Assembly: GCA_009760855.2 (NCBI GenBank)
Contig: WPIO01000002.1
Coordinates: 8,168,001-8,232,000, forward strand
Reading direction: 5' to 3'
DNA from: Cristatella mucedo
Taxonomy: Eukaryota > Bryozoa > Phylactolaemata > Cristatellidae
DNA length: 64,000 nt
Under the pieces are notes generated by a model, which was not told the DNA's origin, made no database searches, and worked only from the letters and a program-made list of their open reading frames with translations. A program made the translations under genes and the position numbers. Shown piece after piece: positions 11,003 to 21,020 of this stretch (positions within the stretch are counted from its first letter, which is position 1; every line of letters begins with the position of its first letter).

Positions 11003-13016
11003 GCAGCCCCAAGGAGAATTTACTTATTGAGATCATTCCCAAGCTTTGAGCTCATATCTTCAATTAGCATCGAGATCACGATTCCATTTAGCCTTAATTT
11101 AATGGCAGCTTGGACAAACTGCGCCTACGTGATAGCAATACCAAGGCAATTAAAACTATGCTAGCAGAGGATGAACGTCAAGGCAATGGGTTAAGTAAAA
11201 ACTAAACTTAGGGACTAAACAAAAGTATAAAAAAGTATTGAAGCTGCCGCTACAAGTTTGTTTCTGTCATCCATCGTAGAATCTTTCTTTCTTCTGCGAG
11301 CACCATGACAAAAGTTTCTTAATTCTATGCATGTAACCCTCAAGGTTGGGCAGCAAGGATGAGAACATTTTACAAATTGAACTAAAAACTATTTTGCTGC
11401 CGTGTGTTGTTGAAGGCACCAAGTGAGTTAGAACAAATTATCTATTGTTTTCAAGACTCAAATATTGCCAGGATTGGGGGTTGATAAGCCGGAAGTTCTC
11501 TACGAGCTGCTCGATTACCCAGCCTTCCCTCGAAGGTTACAGACGCTGTTTGTCAGCAACGCAATTGACAAGTTTGGCTACTGAGTCCGGCAAATGTTAA
11601 CAGCCTGTTTTTGTACTGGCAAGTTTCAACCCACCATCCTACAGCCAATGGTCTATTTTGCGATCTTTTTTGGGATTGTTTTGGCTTCTAGATAGTTTGC
11701 TAACTTCCATAAACCTCGGCAGTGGATTGACTAAATATAATCCAAGCTCTACTAAGCCTAGTTACACTGAACAGAAGCTAGTCCAAAATTGGTTCAGGTG
11801 ATAAGTAAACTTTCTAGAACCTATCCACACAGCTGCGGCATTGCATTGCTTTCAGATGACTATAAAGGTGTCAAAACTATGTCCTCTGATGGTAGCTCTA
11901 ACCCAAATCTGTCAAAGGAAGTTTCGCCTTGTTCCACTATACCACGATGTTCCATTTTTGTAAATTTACTTGCAGAAGGATAAAACTGGGATCAGTTGAT
12001 TGTTTCTTCAAATTTGACCTCTTCAGGTTGAGGTTGTTGACAGATAGTGGTAACCTAGACGTGAGCGGAAGTAGAGCCTTGGATATTTATGGACGGCTAC
12101 AAGTCACAAGCAGAGCTACCATCACAGGTTTTAATTTTTGCGAATGTTTCACCTACGATGGTTCTTTGTAAGCAAAACAATAGTTTCCAGATTGAACTAG
12201 TGATTGACAGCAAATGTGCTTTAAAGCAGAATCAGATTACCCTGATTTTAATATTTCGTTGCAGTAGGGTAATGTATCAATTTACCGTAATAAGTCTTCT
12301 TCGTCCACATGGCTCTGAAATTTAGGTTTACAGCATAGCGCTGCGACTCCAGAAGCTTAATTAATGTTAGGCAAAGTGGCCACTCAAATATCTTAACTAC
12401 CAGAAACAAGAAACATTTGTCTTTTTACAGAAATTCGCAGACGTAGGAACTTACGGACATACGTGAGGCACGTCATATCTACATTGGTCAAATCTAGGCA
12501 CGGGAGTGTGAAAAAATAACACTATATGAGGGTCATCAATGAAAGACTAGGTTTTGATTCCTTAATACTCCACGTTTTGTAAACTATTTTCCCGATTGCA
12601 TTTTTTAGTATCACAGGAAACTCAGTTTGGTAGACAAATACCACTTTATACGCCTTGTCCTTTTGTGCACAAGGCGGTTTTGAGCATTTCGGCATGAGCA
12701 TGTCGGCGTGATGTGTCAAGATGAGCGATATCTTAAGCTAAGCAGGTTTTTATGAGGAGTTCGTTGCACAACTACACGCCGGCAAAGATGAAAGCTGGGT
12801 AGACTGCGATCGTGCTATTGCCCGATGCTCCCAAGGGACCAATAAGTCCACTTTAGAAGCCACAATGCGTGACAGCAACGTCTAGAAAATTAGACTCAGC
12901 CACCGAGAGCTTCCTTCGACGTTTGCTTAGGCTGGACATGGAGCATGGTACCATCGAAGCCAAGGAAGCTGCGACGCGCACTAGCAGGGACTTTTCTTTC
13001 TGCACAGGTACGCTGC

Positions 13017-16000
13017 ATGGATGACAGTGCCTCTCCGCTTGAAGAAGGAACTAAAGATTGCGCATCAGGTCTGGCTGAAGACGAAGAAAAATCACCAGCC
13101 TCAGAAAAGGACACGCTAACACTTTATCTTTTTGATGTAGATGGAACGATAGCACCTCACAAAGAGGTACAGCTGTATTGGCTTTGCACCTTCAGCTTGT
13201 ATACTACTGTATCCTTTATATGAATACATATATATATATATATACGCATATATACATATGCATATATACGTATGTGTATAATAAATATAAATGTATATGT
13301 ATACATATATATATATATATATGTATATTCAATTCATTTGTATAGCACATTAAGATAACTTAATCTCTATCATGGCACCTTACACATACCACAGAGCTTG
13401 AGTTCGAGCATGAAATGTCAAGGTCACTAAAGCAAGCGTCTTACTTCGTAGGCCAAACCAGGGCAGCGTTTCCCATGCAGTTTCATGACGTATTTACGTT
13501 GTGCATGTCCAAGCTTGTGAAAAGCAGAGAAAATAGTCCATAATTTTAATATAACTCATATTAAATTCTCCATCGTTCTCTATTCATTTTACTTTCCTTG
13601 TAGCGATGGAAGAGAACTGTTAGAACTTGGTCGATGAGTGAATTTCTTTGAGGCTATCGCGGGAGACGAATGAAATTGTAAACTTATTAGTAATGCTTTA
13701 GCATATCACGCATGCCTTTTCAATAATCCTTTGATACAGTAACTCGGCCTCAGGTGATGGATCAGTCACCCATTCAAAGTAGCGGAGAACTAAAAATCAC
13801 TAGCATTTGATCATCTCGATAAAAATCAGCCGCTTCCACTACGGCTGACGCAAAGGGATTCTGGCTTGACTGGCGAATCTTGGCAGATGTATTCTGATTC
13901 TGACTCTCTCTCTAACGCACGTGGTGTACTCTTTATAGCATAGTATATGTTTCCCCTTCCATGCACCGCTCTTCTTAGGCTCTGCTCTGAACAGCAAGAT
14001 GTAGCTATACATAGCCATTTTTTAATATATAATTTATGTGCTCTTAGCTGATAATTAGCAGATAGTTCATTTTATAGCACTATAATTTTTTACTTTCACG
14101 TGACATACTTTAAAATTGTAGACTTTGCGCAAATTACTTTTCGGCGCATACATTCGTAATTCCACTGCCTTATTCTGCTCCGCGGAAGAACAACATGTCA
14201 TTCTACTACAGTGCGGTAGAGCTTCATCAATTTAGTAGGCATCAACTGGCGTGCATAAGAGACTAATGTTGTTTCGGGACAACATGGTGCTCCACGTTTG
14301 CCAACGAGCTTTGCGGCTACTCTCGCTTCAGTTATTTTCCTCTGGGTTTATAGATTCAAACATAATTTAAAAAACCTTGGTTTTCACTGATTTTAATCAC
14401 AAGCAATTTCTCGGTAATAACTTAGTGTAAAGAGCAAACCTTAAGAACGCACCAGCTACTGCAAATTGTCGAGTAACGTATCTGCTAGGTTGATCATGCG
14501 AACCGTACGTTCATTCAATTCTTGGTTGTAGAAAATTTCTCGCGAGATGAACGAATTCATTACGCTCGTCTCTAGAAGGGTATGCGTTGGTGTCGTTTCC
14601 GGATCTGACGTGAGAAAACTCTCGGAACAACTGAGCGGCCTAGGTAGCAGCGTACAGCACGTGCACGCGGTCCGCGCGCTCGAGCACCTGGTATGGCAAG
14701 CACCGAAAGGAAAATACATCAGATCGCTGCAATGACTGCCCATTGCAGAGAAATCGCTCGATTGTGTGTGTGCCGAAAATGGTGCAGATTACTACAAAAA
14801 AGGAGTGGAAGTATACAACACAGTAAGCGAGCCCAACTCTGAAACTATTTAATTTACTGCTCTTTCGCTCAGCTACCGTCAACTAAGCCAGTTTAATTCA
14901 TGCTTGAGACAGGACTTTTGCGAATTTATTGGAAGTAAAAAAATGACGGAGTTGATGGATTTTGTCCTCCACTACATATCCACGTTAGATCTGCCGGCAA
15001 AGACGTAAGTTAATGGGCAGGGACGAAATGTCGCGCTTGCTAAAGCTGCGGCGCGCGGCTGCGCATCGTCACAAGGAGGCCGAGTGCCGTCTTTCAGAGG
15101 AAACTTCATCGAAACTAAAAGGAATATGATCAACATCTCGCCAGTCGGACGAGCGGCTGGCGAAAAGCAGCGCGAGGAGTTTAAAAGGACAGACAAAGTA
15201 AGAACGCCGGTGGCACACAGTGCGCGCGAGCCTCGCTGTCGGGCAGGCGCCAGCCGCTGCTGCGGCTGGCGCCTGCCTGCTACGGCTTGAAGCGCTCCAC
15301 TTTCGACTTCCGACTGACCTTCGGCAACGCAGTCAAGCCGGAAGGGGGTGGCTGCGTGACCCAGAAGTGGGGTGGCACTTCGTGAAAGCGCCCTCTCAGG
15401 GTCTTCCGCGATTGGCCGTCGAGTGAGAGATCAATAATTAGCACATTAAAATTAATGCTATTTCTCGTTCTGACTGCTTTTGTTAGTGCGTTAATTTGCC
15501 GCTGTTTAGGGATTTGTAACCGTGGGCTCGGTGACCCAGTCTTCCGCTGTGTTACTTCCTAACTTTTAGGTGGTTATTATGTTCTATCAACTGCATGATT
15601 AGAGTGAATTGGATTCCGACTAAAGTGTGAAAATGTGTTGTGTGCGCCTGCTGCTTCTGCTATTGCAATTAGTGCAGCAGCATCGGCCACTAATGTATGC
15701 CCCACCTGCAGCAGGTGGTTGAGCAGTTGACTCGGTGCAGCGTTTGATGTAAGTCAGCATGTGGCCCAGCACAGATGCACTCCCTTATCAGTGGTGAGTC
15801 AGCCCCCCCCCCCAGCTCGTGTATGTACCCTCTGAGGGAATAAAGATCGAGTCTCGTTCGCCGCTCTCGTTTGTCCGCTCTGCGTCTCCGTGAGACTCCC
15901 CAAGAACAGCCGCCGGCGAAGACACTGTCGTACAACACATGCAGATCTGCAAGATCCGTGGGAATCGCTGTAGCAAAACTCCACGGATATGACCCGGGCT

Positions 16001-19000
16001 AATACACACAGTACAGTGTGTTTGCTAGTCGAGTGCCTTTTTAGAAGTTCGTATTCAGTTTTATGGACTTATTCATAACAAATACTGCATAAAAATCTAG
16101 GAGATTGAGTGCAATAGGAACGCAAAGTATTATTATTAGGATTCAAGCGCAGACCGCCGTTTCGCTGGCGGTAACGGCCTAACTCTTTGATGTCCATGCA
16201 GCTCGAGTCCGTGGTCACGCCATCCGGCCCTAATCATCTTGCACTCAATTGAAATCTCCCAACGACGAGGGCTTCAGCTCGTACGTGCCGAAAGTCGGGC
16301 ACTCACTTTCGGCTCCGGTGACAGTTTTCAATGACTGGGCATCGTTTACGTCTTGACCGAAAACGCACACGCTCCGGTCAGCTCACCCTTCGCCGGAGTG
16401 AACTTGTCTTATTTGCTCCCACCTGCTTTGTAGGCGTAGCCGTACACGACTCGGTGGTTGCTATCATTCATTCAATCATTCAGTCATTCATTCATCAATC
16501 ATTCAGCGACTTGCTGCGGGTCTTAGCGAAGGGGTGAGGCTGAACGGATCAGGTTGTAGATTGTAGTGCTGCATGATAGTTTTTATTGCCAGTAGCAAGA
16601 AGGGTGTTGTTCGTACAGGCTCCACTGCCCAATCATGTTGCTTTCGAATCAACTACCATTTAACTCTAACTTCGTGATGTGCTTCCGACGGTTGGGCTAT
16701 CTTAGCAGCTAGTGCGGCTGCCTTCAAAGGAACATCTGGACACTCCCTAATTGCAGCAGTCTCAGAAGATTTTAGCACTGTTTAAAGGGAAACCCACCGC
16801 TATTTTCAGGAGAAGAATATTCGGATTAACTTCATCAAAGCGTTGAAAGCTCACTTCCCGGGATTCATTTACAACATCGGTAAGCAAACGAGCGCTAAAG
16901 CCTGTCGGAAAAATATATATATATTGACCCATTATTTAATTTAAAATTAATTCTTTCGCTCAATCAATTATTTGCTTTCGAATCGCTTGCTATCATCGCT
17001 CGATCGATCATTCGTTAACATAACAGTAATTTAGATAGCAATGCAAGAGGGCGCTCAACGCTAGCTTGTATTCGGCCATAAGGGATTGGCTGCTTCAGCT
17101 ATCGAAACCGCTGCAGACCGGGAGCGTTCGTGCCGCTTTATTATCTTAGAGTAGCTCTAGTGGAAACGTGGCTTTCTTGTAAGAGTTCAGCTAGGATATT
17201 GTCTGCGGCTTCATAACTTGAACCATTTCGACTGACAATGTAAAATTTCATCGTCATAGTCAATATCTTATAAAACGTTAACTTAAAAGGTCGCAGATAT
17301 TACTACCGCTTTAAACTCAAAACAATCGGCGTGTTTTTAATTGCTTTGCCGTCGTTGATAAAAGTAACGGCTTTACACAGAGGCACTAAACGTTGTAGAA
17401 GTCATTGCAAGTTGGATGCGCCTCATTAGAATGTACAGCCGGAGCGTCGGCCGCTATTGATGAAATGCTGAATACATGTTTCGTAATACCGCACCGTGCT
17501 GAAATGCATCAATGATATTGCAAGGAGCAGGACAACTACGTGGCGTTTTAAGTCCACAACTGCTGATTAGGCTTGAGTCTTAATAATTCGAGGTAATGCT
17601 ATTGCATGACGACTATAACCCTGGCATCACTGCCTGAAGCTATAAGTATACAACATGAGTGTGCGATCAGCAAGGGTGTTGCCACTACTGTATCGATCAA
17701 TAAATGGGTCTAATGAAAGGCAGCGACTTCGTGTCAAGGTCGTCGCTTACACATATGCAAACCCAAAGACTCAAGTTGTTTGCTCAAAACCCACAAGTTA
17801 TTATTAGTTAAGAGTTTCACTGTAAATGTCAGTTTAGCTTCTGAAATATTTCGAGTGAGAGTTGGAAGCTAATCGTCGGAGGCCAGCTAATCGAAAGCCT
17901 CGTTCGACAAGCTCAAGTTCCATAGTGAGAGCATGAAGCAGCTTGCCAAAGGCCTTTCTCCCGCAGGGCCTCTAAACTGTGTAACGCCCTGAGCAACTCG
18001 CAAGTATGATCGGCCTCTCTGAAAGAGCCAACGTTCTCTAGAAAAGAACAGTGAGCCTGCAAGCTGTAAGGATGCTGCTCTAGCAGCCTTTTGAGGTAAC
18101 AATATCACATATCGAACAGCCACATTTCCAGGTAAGTCATCCCAGAGGTTGCTAATCCCTGCTGTCTACAAGGCCGCTAGGCTCATCTCACGCTCAAGGC
18201 GGAGTGAAGTCTATGCAGGCAGGTTAAGGTACAGTCTAGTGCATCTTCTTGCTAGCACTGAACTAGGATACGCAGTGGTTCTACTTTAGAGGTACTGAGT
18301 TGATCACAAACACTTGATGGGGCCAAGAACAGGCACCTGTGGAACGTCGAAAGTGACAGGCCTACCAGATAAAACCCTTCCATCGCATTGCAGGACTAAA
18401 CTAGGTCTGTACAGCCAAATAAGTGAGCGATGAGAGGCTATCAACATTGCCTGGGACGGTAAAGTCACTTGATCTAGCTCATTTCGACTCAACTCGGGGA
18501 CGTAGCAATTAGGTTATGGCAGTGGATGTGGCTTTTTTCTTTCGCTTGCCAGCTGGGTTTGCTTATTTGAATCTTAGCAGTACGAGGCTGTTAATAATAA
18601 TACTAAGACACCTGCAAAGCAATCTAAGAAAACTAAATCTCTTTTCAAGCTGCTCATACATGCTGCAAACAATCTATCTTTTATATGCAAGACAAATGTA
18701 CACCTCAGCATTCCAAGAAAGTCAGATTGCCAGATGGTTCGCAAAGTGATTTGCATACAATGTTCAAATGGGTCTCAACACCTGCTGACCACTACTGAAA
18801 ATAATTTTTTCAGCTGATTGAACAGCCTCATTTGAATAGCAGCAGAAGAGTCCTACAAGCTTTTACCACTACGTGCTATTGACATGAGGTCCCACATATC
18901 CACCTGCTAGTCAGCAGCCAGTCCGGAAGGTTATAGATCGAATGGCCTGTGGCTTCATACGGGGGTGGGGCGACAAAGACTATCCTGCAGCTGACTCACT

Positions 19001-19625
19001 GTGCACCTGACTGGCCAATCTGCTGGCTTGTAAGGGGGGGGGGAGAGTGCAGCGATCTGCCAGCTTGCACAAAGGGCAGGAGAAGGCTCGGATACCACTC
19101 CGAAGAGGGGAATTTTAAGTCGTTGCTTGATTTCGTGTGCATGAAATAGTGCAGCTACCTTTCTTCAATAAAACAATATCACCTATTTAGTTAAAAAAAA
19201 ACAAATACTCTTACGAGACTAGTTAGGCCTCAGTAACACTACCTAGGGTCTTCAAACCACTCTGTAAAGTGCTTTTACAAAAAATCTGGAAAGATGTGAG
19301 GTTAAATATATGAACTTGGCTTTGCAGCAGGAGAAATCAGCTTTGACATGTATCCGATAGGCTGGGACAAAAGCTTTTGCCTAAAGAATCTTGAGAAGGA
19401 GAAATTCAAGGCTATTCATTACTTTGGAGACAGAGTGGATAAGGTGAGTACAAATATGTTTGCATAAATCTACAAACTGGTTGCTTGACGCATAGGCAAA
19501 AATTACGTCTATCTTCACAGGGTGGGAATGACTACGAGATCTTTAACGACGAGCGAGTAATCGGTCACGGCGTGACTGGCCCAGACGATACACGAAGACA
19601 AGTCACTGAGCTGCTTGGCCTGTGA
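13017..19625 (+). CDS. Phosphomannomutase paralogue B, complete, 8 exons, 272 aa
   Basis: Converts mannose-6-phosphate to mannose-1-phosphate in the cytosol, feeding GDP-mannose for N-glycans and GPI anchors. Exons: 13017-13166, 14532-14643, 14749-14822, 14913-15004, 15098-15197, 16810-16879, 19328-19443, 19521-19625 (TGA). All introns are GT-AG, the phases agree and the sum is 819 nt. Visible motifs in order: FDVDGT (nucleophile Asp); VVSGSD (usual VVGGSD); CAENG; FIE..., SPVGR and a following QREEF (the Arg positions equal to human PMM2 R134 and R141 are kept, R123 is Lys); GEISFDMYPIGWDK; GGNDYEIF near the end. It aligns with human and yeast PMM almost without gaps. Start choice: the ATG at 13017 follows an acceptor-like TTTCTTTCTGCACAG, so a 5' UTR intron is likely. 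An in-frame upstream ATG at 12945 is the alternative. The first ~35 residues are an acidic extension. ATTAAA at 19838-19843 may be the poly(A) signal. Confidence 0.93.
13220..13322. repeat. TA/CATA microsatellite
   Basis: Alternating tata, catata and gtata units immediately upstream of a SINE tail in PMM-B intron 1. Confidence 0.85.
13318..13480 (-). mobile_element. Degenerate tRNA-derived SINE, family A
   Basis: It keeps the AATTCATTTGTATAGCAC tail and an altered AACTTAATCTCT hairpin. The gagcttgagttcgagc stretch matches the B-box region of better copies. The rest is diverged. Confidence 0.6.
15242..15277. repeat. Perfect short inverted repeat (16-bp arms, 4-nt loop)
   Basis: Left arm GGCAGGCGCCAGCCGC at 15242-15257, loop TGCT, right arm exactly complementary at 15262-15277. 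It is about 45 nt downstream of the PMM-B exon 5 donor, so it would form a very stable hairpin in the pre-mRNA. Confidence 0.9.
16466..16507. repeat. (ATTC)n-like simple repeat
   Basis: Imperfect tetranucleotide units (attc, atca) in PMM-B intron 5. Confidence 0.75.
16880..19327 (+). other. Intron 6 of PMM-B
   Basis: A 2.4-kb phase-1 intron. I see no exon, repeat with named family, or RNA gene in it beyond short AT runs and a G-run near 19034. Confidence 0.6.
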
Positions 19626-21020
19626 ATTTCAGAAAAGCTAAAGCTTGTAAGAAACGATTTCTTCGCTAGGCTACCAAGGAGTACAGATATTTACATGAGC
19701 TACTACACTTGATTGACATCTAGGAGGCAAGACTGTCACTATAGCACTGTGATGACAGCATTTGGCCAGCTGACGTATGAGAGTAGATGTTAATGTGTGC
19801 TATGCCACTAGGAACACTATGGAGAGATAGTAATCTAATTAAACACTGCACTAGCAGGTTGCAAGCCACAAGGCCGAATTTTCATTTCACTGAAAGCTCA
19901 AGAAAAGACGGCAACGGAGTCAATGAATTCAGGCTAATGCAAAGGCGACACATACCAACGTGTTTAATCTGTCGATGCATTAAGTCTGCGAATCCAAGCA
20001 GGTATATCACACTGGCACTAGTAATGAAGCGAACTTCTTTTCAAGATCAAACTACTGAAGGAAACTGTGGTATACAGGCTGCTATGAATACCACAGAGTA
20101 GAGCACTGCATTGAAAGAACCAAGTGCAGAGCTACGTTATTGTCCTAAGCTAAATGTTTCCTTGAATGGCCAACCATTAAGTGGCAGCAATCATTGCAAA
20201 AAGGTATACCATACTCATTGTGCTAGTTGCAAGGCAAGCTGATTTGCTTAACGAAGCTAGCAAATGCTTCAAGTAGTTAGAAGCTGCTAACTTGTCCGCA
20301 TCAATTTATCTAGCCAAGACGAGGGTATTTTAAAAGGGACTTGCTGCCAGTAAGTTCTACCTTCACTACATATATGCTAAGTTGCAGATAGTGGAAAGAA
20401 ACGAGACATTTGCTCAGTGCTGCACTCAAGAGGGTACATATATCGTTTGCAACTCTGTGAAGTTATGATAGCAAAGTGATTTTTTAGGTGAGACACGAAT
20501 TTCTACAGCCGGTTCAAAGCTGGAGATATTAACAACTAGCCAGCAGTGATCGATCACCTAAAGCAGCATAGAGAAACGAGAAATTGGAACTTGAATTGGG
20601 ACGGTCTAATAACAGTGGCAAACAAGGGCTACAAAAGGGAGAGCCACAAGTGGCCGCACGATGAGAGACCTTGCCCTCTTGAAGAGCTGGAGGCAAAAAG
20701 ATGCTAGTTATACTGTAGCAGCTGACCTTGGAATTGAGAATGAATTGCATAAGCAGTCCTGCTACAGCAACACTCAAATGGTTGTCCTCCGATGGGCAGA
20801 CCAAAAGGTCCTCCAGAAGAAAAACTACACATAACCAAGAAGCACAACGATAAGCAGCCCTGCTGGAACAGCATTCACAAAGCTGTCCTATAGACAGACT
20901 ACAACGTAGTCCAGGTTTTAGCAAAAAAGACGAACAGCAGGCCAATGCAAGGGTGACACATGCCAACGTGTTTAATGTCGATACATTAATTATAACAAGA
21001 ACTAAAATGCAAGGATAAAG
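19626..21020. other. Convergent intergenic region between PMM-B and mago nashi
   Basis: The stop codons of the two genes are about 1.4 kb apart, tail to tail. A diverged direct repeat of about 60 nt lies at 19935-19985 and 20942-20990 (both read aatgcaa(a/g)gg(c/t)gacacat(a/g)ccaacgtgtttaat with one base substitution per variable position). A minus-strand 145-codon frame (20966-20529) falls in the presumed mago nashi 3' UTR and shows no recognisable domain. Confidence 0.5.
20971..20976 (-). promoter_or_regulatory. Candidate poly(A) signal of mago nashi
   Basis: tttaat on the plus strand reads ATTAAA on the minus strand, about 45 nt beyond the stop codon. It is a common variant of AATAAA. No experimental support. 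Confidence 0.35.

Larger units (their letters stand above)
5788..13016. other. Intergenic region between the head-to-head PMM genes
   Basis: The two PMM start codons are 7.2 kb apart and point away from each other. Within the interval I can support a LINE 3' end (7011-7070), a SINE (7765-7925) and an unnamed diverged direct repeat (8418-8605 and 10488-10660). One 135-codon open frame on the minus strand (11002-10595) overlaps the second repeat copy. The stretches 5.9-7.0 kb, 8.7-10.4 kb and 11.1-12.9 kb show nothing I can name. Confidence 0.5.
13167..14531 (+). other. Intron 1 of PMM-B
   Basis: Phase-0 intron at the same position as in PMM-A. It contains a TA-rich run (13220-13322) and a degenerate family A SINE (13318-13480). 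Nothing else is recognised. Confidence 0.8.
15198..16809 (+). other. Intron 5 of PMM-B
   Basis: Contains a perfect 16-bp-stem inverted repeat (15242-15277), a C-run at about 15806-15815, and an ATTC/ATCA-type simple repeat at about 16466-16507. Open frames here are short, on both strands, and without recognisable domains. Confidence 0.7.

Noticed and set aside
14456-14743. 95-codon minus-strand frame
   Set aside because: Antisense shadow of PMM-B exon 2.
20529-20966. 145-codon minus-strand frame downstream of mago nashi
   Set aside because: Falls in the presumed 3' UTR of the same strand and no motif is recognised. An Cys/Leu/Ser-rich composition without a signal sequence pattern is not convincing.
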